From assembly GCA_024362935.1 (NCBI GenBank), contig JANCRA010000016.1, forward strand, positions 17,963,165 through 18,027,164: a stretch of DNA of 64,000 nucleotides, read 5' to 3'. Below, in pieces: positions 13,201 through 32,802 of this stretch (positions within the stretch are counted from its first letter, which is position 1; every line of letters begins with the position of its first letter). The notes beneath the pieces are model-generated. The model was not told where the DNA came from. It ran no database searches and worked only from the letters and a program-made list of their open reading frames with translations. This stretch comes from Setophaga petechia (lineage: Eukaryota > Chordata > Aves > Passeriformes > Parulidae). The position numbers were made by a program, and so were the translations under genes.

Positions 13201-16200
13201 ACATTCCTGTGCTATTTAGAGCCATCTTTGCTCTGTTGATAGCAGTGACATGCCCAGGAAAGCCACTGCTCTGCTGGCACTCCATTTCCTGGCAACAGGT
13301 GACATGGTCAGCTCTAGCACTGAGGGATAAGACCTGCTGTGGGTGTGTCACATGGATGTAAATGTCTCCCTTACAGTTCTCTTTGGTAGGGTCAACTCAA
13401 GGCTTGCAAATATTTGGAAGGAAGCTGGAGTTCTTACATCCCAACAGCATCTGATCTGGCAGTACACACCTTTCCCAGGCAGAGTCCAAACCTCAGGAAT
13501 TCAGCAGGTACCTGCTGTGTGCTGTTACAAACCAGGATTTCATCTGAGGTTGGGAGCAGACTGATGGCTTTGTGATTATGATTTTCCTCAGCTTCTGTCT
13601 TGAGATATTTCTGTGCCTGAGATTGTCACTGGGCACTGCACTGACTCCCACTTCTCCCTGATTGCTGTGCTAATGAGACACTGAATAACCCACATGAAAA
13701 ATGCTTTCCTTGGCTTGAAGCATGGTGTCACTCCCCCTATTTCACAATAAGGTCAGAAGAAGACTCCCTGAGACCTGCTAGCCTAGGAAACAAACCTAAA
13801 TCCCTGCTTGGGGGGATTCAAGTTCAGCTCCTGCTCATGGCATCTGCCAAATGGGCCATGCAGCACCAACCAGCCCTGCCTGGAGCAGGGCACAGCCTTG
13901 TCCTGCCTCCCTTACCTGTTACCCATGAGCAGCACAGGGCTCACAACTGTTACTCTCTGGCCTGCCAAGCAAAAATTACTATTTCAGTCAGAACGTTGGA
14001 GGCTGATGGAAATCTGACAGTCCATGGCTAAGCTGCCAGCTGGGAAGTGGGTGGAAATGAATCTTTTGTCGAATAGTTAAACTGCCTTTTCTCCAGATTA
14101 ATTAATTCAGACAAAATGTATCCCTTCCTGGGTTTCACAGCTGAAAACAAAGCCAGTCTCACCTCCCCTGCACTATCTGTCAGTCGTACCACAAAGTGTG
14201 GAAGTTCTCACTCCATTGTTCCTCGTGTGATCAAATCCTGGGGAAAAAAGAAAATCCCTGCACTGGTTCCAATTCACCTGAGGTTCTGAGCTGCGCCACA
14301 TCAATTTTTCTACAATTACACCCAAACAGCTGGTTCTGCCTTGAACTGATCCACAGGGCCATGAGCCCAGGCAGAAGCCCCAGCACAGACTCAAAACACT
14401 CAAGGCACTGCCCAGTTCTATTTTCAGCCCAACTTTCCCTCAGTTTGAATTAAATGCCAGGTGTCTGTTCCATATCTCCAGTGCAGTGGCAACTCTCAGA
14501 TCACATTTGGTTTCCCATGGAGCAGTTCCAAGCAGTGATGGATAACTGGACAGGTGCCCAGCTGAAAGCTCAAGAGCCCAGCAGTGAGAGGCATCTCAGC
14601 ACCTGTGCCTTGACAGAGACAGGAGCAGGCTGAAAATCCAGCTGTCCCCAGGCTCCTGCTCCTCATCTGCTAGCACAGCACCTTGGGTAATCTCAAAGCC
14701 TACTCATCAGGTGCTCAGGGCATAGCTGTGCCCTATCTCAGCCCCATGTCCTGTGCAGCTGCCCAGACCTGTCTTTCTCACCTTCAACTGCCAGCTAAGT
14801 GCTAAATCTGTAGCAGACTCCAAAGATTATCAGTTCTTTTCCTGTAAGGAAGCTTTGTTTGGGAAAGGCTTCCTCACACACCTCTATATTTGGCACCTTA
14901 GCACTCCAGTTGAAGTGAAAACCAAGCTCAGTAACACCTCTCCCCTCCAGAGCAGGCCACAAGGCACTCCCAGCATGTGCAGGCTCCCACAGGCCACCAT
15001 CCCACCTCTGGAACAGGGAAAGCCATCCCTTCCTGCTCACCCTCTAGATAGAGAAGACCACACAGTCCCCTGGAGTTGAAGGGTTCCTTTTCAGACAACT
15101 CTTCCTTGTACAGAAGCTGGTCCCAATCAACAGATTGTTCTTTCCTGGTTATTTTTATACTATATCGTTTTTGAGGTTAACAAGCAGCCAAAACTGTCCT
15201 TGTGAGCCTGAGTTTGGCTAAGGAGAGTGTTCTGTCAGCAGCTGATTCCTCAGGAGGAAATCACTGAAAAGTCTGTTGTTTCCTTTGGAGATGAATGACC
15301 TCCTCCAGACAGCAGATGGAGTAGTCACTTGCTGCTGAGGTCTTCTGCAGCAGGATGGTTCAGCTAGAGGAAAAGGGGGAGGAATAAAGTAACATTCTGT
15401 CTTGGCCGCTTCTGAGAAGGGAAATGCCACAACAGTCATTTCTGGAATCTAGAGAACAGCAGAAGTAGAGAAGCATCAGTTTATTTTCTTCTGTACTTTT
15501 GTGAGGATGAAGGAGAAAGAGTCTTTCTCAGTTTGTCCAGCATGGAGAGGATTTCAGTGCCTTCTCTTTAGCCCCTTGTCCCCATCAGTGCCCAACAGCC
15601 ATTTCTACTCGAGTTGTGCTGTGCTCTGAGGCAGGGAGATCAAGATCCCCCTCACCCCAAACAGCCTGGGCATGCTGCAGGGAAGCCCTCAGTCCTGCAG
15701 CACCAACAAAGCACGGGCTGAGCTCACACAATGCAGACAGTAAATCACATGCAGACTGGCAAAAGGCAGTCTCTGCAGCCTGAGCTGGTTGATCACCCAG
15801 CAACTTCCCTGGGAACCTACCTGGGTTTCCCTTTGATCTCTCTTGGTTAGTACTCCTCCTTGTCACATGTGATGCCCAGCCTAGAGGCAAGACATCCTCA
15901 CAAGACTTATAAGTGCCACAGAACTACAAAGGAAAAAGGAATTTCATGCTCACAAAGCCTGAGCAATATCTATACACACACATAAGAAAAAACAGACTTC
16001 AAATACTCATAAAAGGACTTATTGTGTTCTGGATTTCTGTGGTTTTGCAGTGTCTTACAGCTTTATTTCAGGACCATAAGATACTTACTTTGAAACCTTT
16101 TCAAGCCCTTCACCACACAACCAGTTTTAGCATCCCTTTGCTCCTCCAGCCCTCTTTATTTTATAAAAGATTTTCTGGGTGTTCTGACTGTGTATCACTT

Positions 16201-18890
16201 TCCTCAACCATGTTTCTATTTCTCTGATTGTTGTCTCTTTATGGAAGAGGTTAGAGACCTCTTTTACCTACTTAAACAATACAGTTCCATATGCAGCCAC
16301 AATCACTACCTTTGGTCTCATTTAACAGCAAGCACTCCGTGCCCTATGCTTCCTGTATCCACACTGAAGGAAAATACCAGGGACACCTTTGTCACAGCAA
16401 ATTCCATGGCCCAAAGCTCTGTGGACAGATCTAGAGCTGACAGCTTTGCCAGGCACTGCTATTTATGAGCTGTGTCTGTTCACACACAACCCAGGGGGGT
16501 GTGTGAGCAGTTTACTGTATGAACTATGAAATACACAAGTAGGTTTGGCAGTCTCAGTGGTGACATTCTCAAACAACTGCCTCTCAGAAGGCCAATGCAC
16601 ACATTCACTGCAAAGTCTGACTCAGGGCTTCAGCTGGCATGTTCAAATATGCCCAGCTTCCACTATTGCATAAGGCACATCCTGTCTGGATCAGCCACCC
16701 CTGAGAGAGCACCTGACTGCACCTTCTGCAGTTCCTGGAGCTGTAGCACAGCCTGGGAGATGCTGAGGAACAGAGAGTGATCAGGAGGGTGGAGCAGAGG
16801 TGGCCCCAGTGCTGCCCTGTGGGGAGTGATGTGATGTGTAGGGCAGGATCCCCAAGGATGAGCAGCTGATGTCACCTCACGCTGTCCCCACCCTGAGTGA
16901 TTCTCCCACAGGGCTGTGGGTGACTGGAGTGGCAAAATGGCAGCTGAGCCAGTGGGAGAGAAGCAGTCCCCATGGACACACACCCCTGTGCTCACAACCC
17001 TGAGGGTGTGCTTCTCTTCAAGCCAGGTCTTAGGAGCTCTCAGAGAAACCCATCACACCTGATGGCATAAAATCAGCAGGATGGCTTCTGAGGTAGTGTT
17101 GGAAACAGAAAAAGGTTTAATAAAAGGCAAAATAACAAAGCTCTTACAGAGGAAAACCAAGCCAGGGGCAAGAAGCTCTTGCTCCTGCTAAAACATCCCA
17201 CAAAAGCAATTATTTCCTTTGTTCTCTTCCTTTTCTAGTGAATTACCTAGGCCAGACCTCTTGGCCTCTGTCCAACTGGACAGCCCCAGGTGTGAGGTGA
17301 AGTCCCAAAAGTCCCATGAGGTGTCTTTTGTAGGAAACAGGAAGAGAAACTTCTGGGCTTTTTGCCTTTTTAGCAGACTATGAATAATTTAGTCACTCTG
17401 TCAACAGGGGGCACCAAGACTGTCTATTCCAAACACTCACAGGACACACACCAATGAGGAACAGAAACAGCTTATGATCACACTGAGAGCTCAAGTGAGT
17501 GTTTGCTGGTAAAACTGTGGCTCTCTTTTCCCTCTCCCCTGCTCATGGAAACCTGAGGGGGTCCTGTCCCTTGCAAAGCCCCCACACACAGCTCTGCAAG
17601 CTCAAAGTCCCCACAACACTGCAAACACTTTGGCTTCTCTGTTCTCACCTTTCCAGGCCTGCCTAAATCCTTCTTCCATAACCCTCTGCCACAGCAAGGG
17701 CTTCAACTACAGCCTTAAAGGCTGCAAATCAAAGGCTTCTCAAGGACCCAGCTTTTGGGAGTTTTCTACAACAGTAACAGAAATGAAGGTTGCCCTTTTA
17801 GCATGTAATTTTGCTGGGGGGTTGTACTACACCAGTTTGTGGTACATGATGAGGTTTTAGTCTTTTGTGTCATAGGAGTTGGTAGGCACCAAACATTTCA
17901 AGGCACATTCACTCCCAACAACACTGGCACTGCTGTTGGTGCTGAAATAATGTGAATATAAATTATAACAACCATAATACAGAATCCAAAGTATTTACAA
18001 TGAGCTACAACCCACAGAACACTCACCAATGGGCATGCAAATTGGATGGATGTAGGGTACTGCAGAATAATTCAAGTTTGGATTTCAGAGTTCCTTCCCA
18101 GAAATAAGAGTGGGCATCTATCATCCATCTTCTACCTTGCCAAGTTAAGAACACATGAAAACACTTCAAGCATTGCTCTGCTCACATATACCCATCCTTT
18201 CTCCTGAACAACTCACCTCTTGTGGCAGCATACACCACAGTTGAGATGGCCACAATACACAGAGCATCATCACACAATTTCAGGAAGCTTCACCCCATTC
18301 AGAGTAACACCAGACCACTTTAGAAGGCTTCAGGTGTCTGTCCACACAGAGAAACATCTCATCACACCAGAAAGCTGCAAGCACCTGCCCTTCTTGTTCT
18401 TCAGCCCAACCTTTTATGCCCTCATGTTGATGCACTGCCCCTGTGTACCCTCTGCTCCCTTTGGTGGTTGCTCAGTGCCCCTGGGCACTCCCTGGCTCAT
18501 TGCTGTCAGTGCTGCTCACAGCTGTGCCCACTGGGGATGAGCTGCAGCCCCACTCCCCACTGTACACCACACACTGTACACTGTACACCACACACTGTAC
18601 CTACAACCTCTAACACATCTAATCACCCTCATGTTTACAGGACCACACCTGACAGATAAACTCAGGTTTCACTGCAGAGCTCAGCTCCTGACAGTGTTGT
18701 AGCTGGAGTCACACAGGAGCATAATTGGAAATGGAGACAAAAAACCTTCCTACCAAAGTTTCTCACTTCCTGAGGATGACTTCCTAACCTGTCTTCTTCC
18801 CACAAATTTTACTTGTTCCATCTTCATTGATCTGAACCATTAGCTCCAGAAACAAGCAGCTCAGCAGTCACTGCAACAACCTCTGATTGC
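10283..18890. other. Intergenic DNA, no gene recognised
   Basis: No exon series or known family was found. The longest frame is an unbroken 356-codon stretch on the minus strand at 11228-12298. Its translation is Cys/Trp/His-rich with no domain I recognise, so I do not call it a gene. An AATAAA sits at 10401. A short imperfect tandem built on the pieces CACTGTACA and CCACACACTGTAC occupies about 18556-18600. The stretch 17090-17330 looks repeat-derived but could not be assigned. Confidence 0.5.
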
Positions 18891-18894
18891 TTGG

Positions 18895-20200
18895 GGTGTT
18901 CCCCAAGCTGGCACCAGTGCCAGCTCGGACTGGTTTGACAGTGCCAAGTGGCTCCTGCAATCTGCCATCAGGAACCTGAACTGGTGACTTTTGTTTGCTA
19001 AGGAAAAGGGCTGGCATTGCTGTTCGGGGGCCTGTGGCCTGTGGGGGCCGGCTGGTTCCTGAAATTCTGCATTGCACAGGATGCCTCCCAGACCCAAGCT
19101 GGCACCACTGGAAACTTGGTCTGGTTTGACAGTGCCAAGTGCCTCCTGCAAACTGACACCAAGAAGCTGGGCTGGTGAGTTTTGTTTCCCAAGGAAAAGG
19201 CCTGACCTGTTGTTCAGGGGCCTGAGGCCCAAAATGGCCACTGCCTGCTGGAATTCTGCATTGTGCCAGATGCCTCCCAGACCCAAGCCACCACCACTGG
19301 AAACTCAGGCTGGTTTGACAGTTCCAAGTGGCTCCTGTAAACTGACACAAAGAACCTGAGCTGGTGCCTTTTGTTTACCAGGGAAAAGGGCTGGCATTGG
19401 TGTTCTGGGGCCTGTGGCTGGGAGTGGCCGGCTGGCTCCTGAAATCCCCCATTGCACAGGATGTCTCCCAGACCGAAGCTGCCACCACTGGAAACTCAGG
19501 CTGCTTTGGCAGTGCCAAGTGGCTCCTGCAAACTGACACCAGGAACCAGGGATGGTGAGTTTTGTTTCCCAAGGAGAAGGCCTGACCTGTTGTTCAGGGC
19601 CTGAGGCCCAAAATGGCCACTACCTGCTGGAATTCCACATTGCACAGGATGCCTCCCAGACCCAAGCTGGCAACACTGGAAATTCAGGCTGGTTTGGCAG
19701 TGCCAAGTGCCTCCTGCAAACTGACACCAGGAACCTGAGCTGGTGCCTTTTGTTTACCAGGGAAAAGGGCTGGCATTGGTTTTCTGGGGCCTTTGGCTGG
19801 GAGGGGGCCGGCTGGCTCCTGAAATCCCCCATTGCACAGGATGCTTCCCAGACCCAAGCTGGCACCTGTGCCAAGTCGGGCTGGTTTGACAGTGCCAAGT
19901 GGCTCCTGCAAACTGACACCAGGAACCAGGGCTGGTGAGTTTTGTTTCCCAAGGAGAAGGCCTGACCTGTTGTTCAGGGGCCTGTGGCCCAAAATGGCCG
20001 CTGCCTGCTGGAATCTGCCTGCTGGAATTCCTCCTTTCACAGGATGCCTCCCAGACCCAAGCCACCACCCCCAGAAACTCGGGCTGGTTTGAGAGTGGCA
20101 AGTGCCTCCTGCAAACTGACACCAGGAACCTGGGCTGGTGAGTTTTGTTTTCCAGGGAAAAGGGCTGGCATTTGTGTTCAGGATCATGTGGCCCAGAGGG
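18895..20200. repeat. ~190-bp tandem array with alternating A/B dimer structure
   Basis: Seven units share a core built on GCTGGTTTGACAGTGCCAAG; the TGGTTT-type step (TGCTTT in unit 4) falls at 18931, 19122, 19311, 19502, 19690, 19882 and 20085, spacings of 188-203 bp. The linker between cores alternates between two types. B has GGCTGGCATTG...GGCCGGCTGG and follows units 1, 3 and 5. A has CCTGACCTGTTGTTCAGG...AAAATGGCC and follows units 2, 4 and 6. The true repeat is therefore a dimer of about 380 bp. The 203-bp spacing comes from a short internal duplication. A shared open frame runs through the cores. No match to a named repeat was recognised. Confidence 0.9.
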
Positions 20201-21333
20201 GCCAGCTGCCACCAGCACAGGACGTGGCTCAGGCCATCTCCACTTCCTGTGGATTTTCTGGAAGCCAGGCTGGTCACCACAGGGTGTGAGCAACCAGCAC
20301 TGCAAGATCCAGCAATTTGGCTCCAGTTAAAAGAAATGCATAAATGTGGACATGGATGATACCAGCTCTTGCCTGGCGTCTCAGGCAAAATGGAAATAGT
20401 TCTGCCTCTCACTGCTGAGCTGTCAAAAACTGGGAGGTGGCACGCTTTCCAAGGAAGGCAGATTCATAACCTGGGAGAGAGGGAAAGGGATTTTCTGCAC
20501 AGAAATACTTTTGCACAGCAAATCTCTCAATGTGGTTCAGATTTTCTAGAACATCCACACAAGTGGCATCTGGCAGCTTCAAACTCTTCCCAACTCTCAT
20601 TCTGGGAACAGAGTTGCCAGAGAAGCTGATACTAATTATTTAAAACTGGGACTTATTTCCCATGCCATTCTACTTGTGAAGTACTGCTCTACTGAGGAGA
20701 GGTTTGCAACTGCCAAGACATGAAAGAGTGTTTGTTATTAACACATCACTAAATAATCAGGGGCCTGGCAGGGGGCTGGGCATGCACATGAGTCTTCCTC
20801 TGTTGCTGATAGTGTGGATGGAAGTCCCCAGGTATCCCATTAGGTGACAAATGAGAATGAGTACTGCAGCCAAAACTAAGCAATTTGGCACAATTTAGTA
20901 CAGAGATGGCATTTTGTGCTCATAAAGGGCCCAGAATTGGAACAGCACGAGATGTTTCTGATTGAGATGGAGCTGTGCTGGCCAAGCTGAGTGGATGTCT
21001 CACAGAGCAGAGCAGCAGTGGGTGTTGAAGTCCAGGACTGAGATCTGCTGGCACAGCTCAGATGGGGAATGTTGCCCAGTTTCTGAGAACAACACTGAGT
21101 GTGTATTTTAATTAGAGCTCATCTGCATGGCTCAGCAGAAACTTTGTGAATTTTCTAGGCCTTTATTAGGATCCATCCAAAAAGCCAACCTTCATTTTTT
21201 TCTTCTCCTCCCTCAGTGAAGCCACACCAGTAGCAACCACCCACCCCATGTGTTCTGCTGCTGGCTGAATGGAATGTCACAGGTAGGCACTGACTCCATG
21301 TACATGGAGGGCTGTGTGTCTGGAAAGAGTGTC
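20201..21333. other. Intergenic DNA, nothing recognised
   Basis: Unique-looking sequence between the tandem array and a solo LTR. I saw no exon, RNA gene or repeat in it. Confidence 0.5.
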
Positions 21334-21339
21334 CAGCTC

Positions 21340-21708
21340 TGTCACAGACATCTTTTATGAAAAATCCTTTCCTTAGGATTTTTCCTCCTGAAGCTGAGAG
21401 GCCTCAGGAACAAAATGTAAACAATGAATATCTGCTGCTGTGGAATGCAACAGGTGAATCTGTGATTGGCCCATCTAATTAATGGCCAATCACAGCCCAG
21501 CTGGCTCAGACAGACAGTCCAAGCCACAAGACTTTGTTATCATTCTTTCTTTTTCTATTCTTAGCCAGCCTTCTGATGAAATCCCTTCTATTCTTTTAGT
21601 ATAGTTTCAATAAAATATATATCATAAAATAATAAATCAGCCTTCTGAAACATGGAGGCAGATCCTCATCTCTTCCCTCATCCTCAGACCCCTGTGAACA
21701 CGGTCACC
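21340..21708 (+). mobile_element. Solo LTR, about 369 bp
   Basis: Starts TGTCACAGACATC and ends GGTCACC. It is flanked by the 6-bp direct repeat CAGCTC (21334-21339 and 21709-21714). An AT-rich stretch leads to AATAAATCAGCCTTCTGA from 21631, giving a plus-strand polyadenylation signal at 21631-21636. It belongs to the same family as the elements at 41377-41787 and about 42325-42760. No internal retroviral sequence is present. Confidence 0.8.
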
Positions 21709-21714
21709 CAGCTC

Positions 21715-24700
21715 AGACTAAATGAGCCCTGTGAGCAAAGGCAGTGTGATAGCAAGGTATGATGACACACAGATGAGTGAGCTGGACACACAAAAGCTGA
21801 GTGACTGACCCCAGGGTGCCTGGGGAAGGCAGGGATAAGGGACAGTACATTGGGAGTGCTGGACAGGACAGGGCTGCAAGGACCTGCCATCCAAACCCTG
21901 CCCTGGGTCCTGCCCAGTGTTCATTGGCTCCAGCCCAGGCACTGCACACACACATGACCCATCCTCACAACAATAAAGGAATTCATACTTTGGGAAGGCT
22001 CCTCCCCTCCCTGTTGTGCACTGACCTACAGTCTAACTGGCCAAAGCAGCTCAAAGGGAATGAGCCCATTTGAATATGGAAACTCAACTCAATAAGGAAT
22101 AAAGACAACTACTTCAAGCTTGTGAGTTCAGAGAAAGAAAAACAGGTTTCCAGATCTCCTTTGGGAGCTAGAACCTTTGGCTTTCACCCCTCCCTGCTGT
22201 TTCCTCCCCGTGCCCACCCTCATTCCCTTCCCTCTTGCCTCCTGCCTAATGAGGGCCTGGCAAACCCTCATTTTTCCAAGGCCATGGTCTGAAAAGCAAA
22301 TTCAGTGAGGTCAAAACCTCACACAGACAGGTCTGTCTGCTCTGAGTGGCCTGAGAACAGGTGCCACAGTGCAACTCTCCAGAGCTAATCTTCAAACAAG
22401 CAAGAATCACATCCTTTGTCTGCTTCCTGCAGAAAAAGGGGGGTTCCACCTTTTCTCTTTTTTCCCCTACCTTTTCTGGTTTGTTTTTTTTTTTCCTAAA
22501 GGGAACAAGTTCCATTTCCAATAACTGAACACTGATTAAAAACACTGTCCTTCTACCCCCCTCCCACCACACTCGCAAGCAGCTTACACCAAAAAGCTGT
22601 CAAGAAAAAGATTTCTTGTACAAGGACTTCATAACACTAGGGAAAAGAAATAAAGGAAAACCGTTGACAATAAATTTTAACTCTCTCCATTCTGAAAAAT
22701 ATTTTAAATCTTACCCTTCTCTTTTATTAAAAGTTTCCCAGTGAAAATTCATCGAGATCAGTTTCAACTCTTTGAAATTACACACAGCAGTGACCCAGAG
22801 GCAATCAGCTTGCTATTTCCATAATTAAACAGGTATTTAATCAATACTTTTTATTCAGTCTGAGTTAGCTCATATGAATGCAACAGCCCTGTGTCCCTCT
22901 CTGTTACCTCTAACTGGAATTTATGGGGTGGCTCAAGGGCAGGCAATAAGGAGCTGGACTTCAGTTCTCATCCAAAGTTTCACTTCTAATTTTGCTGTTT
23001 GAGGCAAATCAAGATCTCCATTGGCTTAAAAAATAAATGTTGACCAAGAAATGGGTGTTTAGCTCTTTAACTGAACAGGTTCTCTGAGAGAACTTGTCTT
23101 TTTATAGAGCTCTTATTTTTGTTGGCAGATTGTAAAATGAATCATACAATTACCTTTGCAGCCTTCTTCAAGTGCACTGCCAGAACTGTCCATGGAGGCT
23201 GAGCACCAGCAGTTTACAAAGATCAAACTGAGGTGGTTCCTTCTCAGCAGCATCCATTGCATTGATGTGGAAACTGCATCTGCAGAAAAAAAACCCGAAA
23301 ATTTATTCTTCAGGGCAACAACTGCATCAGCACCACATGACAAACCAATCACCTCAATTGTGAATTGTGCCTTAATTCCCCAAAGTACTGCTGTGTCAGA
23401 TTGCTGCTCACAGCCACACCCTGACACGGGACTAATAATGGGGTCCCCGAGCAGTGACAACGCTCTGGGTTGAGGCTGCCCCATGGGCACATCTAATTAT
23501 GATGTTCTGTGACAAGGCTATAAATACCCCTGGTCCCACAGGTGGAGCCCTCATTGCAGCAGGGTTTTGGGGCACGTATGTACTCTGTTGTCTCTGCCTG
23601 CCTGGGCTGGAGAGCTGTTTGTAACCATGAGAGCCTCACAGGCCTCTCCCCCAGGGAGTGTGAAACCAGCGAGATTTCATAAACACACACCGATCAAACA
23701 TCAGCCAGAAAAGCACTGAAGGGGAAATGATTAAATCTGCTCAAATGAAAAAGCTACTGAAAAAAACCAAAGACCACCCGAGCAAAGGAAAGGGGGAGTT
23801 ACACCTTAACCAAGCAACTCTGGTGAGCTGAACAGGGTCTGAGAGGAAAAGATCACTCTGTGAAGGGCTGCTATGGCAGGAAGGTATTCGAGGATAAAGG
23901 ACTGCATGAAGGATCTGTTGAAAAATAGGGAAGGCAGAAAGGCCTCTAGTTTGTCTTCACAGTTCTGTTCTTTAAGATCATTACATTATCACTTTAGGCT
24001 CACAATCCCAGTCATGCCCCTGGTCACCATCAGCTGTCAGGTGAGGAGGTTCTCACTCTCTCCTTCACCAGCAATTCCTCTACCATCCACCTTGCCTGCC
24101 CATCTTTGCACCCTCAAAGCTCTGAGGAATAATTTCAGAGAAAGAGAATACATAAATAAATGAGGATGTCCTTTATGGCAATGTCTAGGAAGAAAGGGAA
24201 CCTGATGGGTAGCCAACTAAAAGGAAAGAAAGATCAGCAAAAAAGCCTTTCACTAATCTGTCTCCTTTACTGCTTGCTTTGTCAGAGTCTGAGGAGATGA
24301 CAATCACTCACAACACAGAACTGAATAAGGAAATTATCGGCTGCCTCAGCCAACGCGCTGAGGCACACAGTTGTCAAACTCTTGCAAATTTTGTCAGAAG
24401 TCTCTGAGTGAACGCTCCTGCAATTTCTGAAGAAGCCCAGAAAAACTCCCTTTCATTAGAAAGGGAAACCTCCCTTTTTGCTCACTAGGGCATCTCCGTG
24501 AGGGAAGCACCAGTCAGCAAAGGGCGTTCCCCGGCCTGCTCCCAGCGCCGGTGCCCTCAGGGCTGTGGGCAGCTCTAATGAGGCCACCGCACCCTGGGGA
24601 AGGCACGGAAGAGGCCGAGACAGACAGGGAACTTTTTCACAAAAAAAAAAAAAAAAAAAAATTATATTAGGGTTGGTTATTAGCTTCAGACAGTGACTGC

Positions 24701-24849
24701 GTTGATGGATGTGAGCCTTTAGAGAAACTTTGGTGTGAGGCAAGGCACAGGAGCTGTGGGACGACAGGCACTGCGCTGTTGGGCTAGAGTGGAAATACAA
24801 CACAGACCCACAAAGGTGTTGGGGAACAAAGAAATAACAGCACCGTGAG
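21715..24849. other. Intergenic DNA upstream of ADPGK
   Basis: No gene recognised. AT-rich sequence at 22590-22880 is free of obvious repeats and may be regulatory. A run of about 22 A residues sits near 24640-24661, preceded by a GC-richer block (24490-24630). That arrangement could be a retroposed fragment with a poly(A) tail, but no source could be identified. Confidence 0.5.
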
Positions 24850-25375
24850 GAGGAACCCCGGGGAGGGGATGGCCAGCAGTACCACGTACATAGGAAGGTG
24901 CAGGCATCAGCTGAGCGCTACCGAAGGCCCCAGCACCAGGGCAGGGCTGACCGCGGGCTCCTCATCCCGGCTGCCTGAGGGCCCGGCCCGTTCCTGGAGG
25001 GCTTGGCCCGGCGGTGCCGTGAGGGAGCCTCTGTCCCACCATCTCTCCTCACGACGCGCCGCCCGCTGCCGCCTACGCTATTCTCGTGCCGAGTTACGCA
25101 GCTGACGTAGCAGCATTGCCGAGCGCACGCAAGTTTCACACAGGGGAGCGCTATTCCCATACAGATTTACGCAAGTAGCGCAACCGCACGGCCAGGCCGC
25201 ACGCAGATTGCGCAGGAGAGGCAGCGCGCCTGGATTCCCGAAAAGATTTACGCCATCCGCCGGCCGGCGGGGGCGGGGCGCTACGGAGGCGGCGTAAGGA
25301 GGCCCCCGCCGGCGGCGCCCCGCCTCAGCCGCGGCGGCGGGGGAGGAGGAGGAGCAGCGGAGCGCGCCCGGCGCG
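24850..25375 (+). promoter_or_regulatory. ADPGK: ADPGK CpG-island promoter and 5' leader
   Basis: GC and CpG density rise from about 24850 and stay high through coding exon 1 to about 25760. No TATA box was seen close to the start codon. Between 25094 and 25254 there are four similar motifs: TTACGCA (25094-25100), TTACGCAA (25167-25174), ATTGCGCA (25207-25214) and TTACGCC (25248-25254), plus a CRE-like TGACGTA (25103-25109). These resemble C/EBP, ATF or CREB sites. The transcription start cannot be fixed from sequence alone. Confidence 0.75.
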
Positions 25376-32378
<7,003 letters not shown>

Positions 32379-32796
32379 CAAACCAGGAGCCTCCTTCTTC
32401 TCCAGCACTGCACGGTGTCTGAGACCCGTGGATTGGGATTTGAAGCATAGGAACAGAACCAGGGTGTGGTGTGTTTTCTGGGTATAAATGAAAAAGAGCC
32501 AAAGAATAATTCCAGGTATAAACTGTCAGCTACATTCCAGTCACTCAGCAGTGACTCGAGCGCTTCACGTGCAGGTCAGGTGCAAATGTTTTAATATTTA
32601 ATGTGAAAACTGGCTTTGTCTTAAGGGGGAGGGACACAAAGACCAAAATCCCTGGCTGGCAAAGTTTGCTGCTCGTAGCTCAGAATGGATCTTTTCTGGT
32701 AGTGCTGCAAAGTGCAGCAGCAGGAGAATTTCCTGCCCCTGCATCCCAGGGAGAGCACAGCAGTGCCCAGTCCTGCCTTGCCTCTGATAAATTCAA

Positions 32797-32802
32797 AATA
32801 AA
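32797..32802 (+). promoter_or_regulatory. ADPGK: Candidate ADPGK polyadenylation signal AATAAA
   Basis: The first AATAAA after the stop codon, about 420 bases into the 3' UTR. Later candidates on the same strand (for example 34848-34853) could mark a longer UTR. Confidence 0.45.

Noticed and set aside
19684..20412. 242-codon minus-strand ORF over the satellite array
   Set aside because: It is stop-free because of the repeat unit. The splice-like signals lie on the opposite strand, which is treated separately as a finding.
24490..24661. GC-rich block with a poly(A) run as a processed pseudogene
   Set aside because: No parent gene could be recognised and no flanking target duplication was seen.
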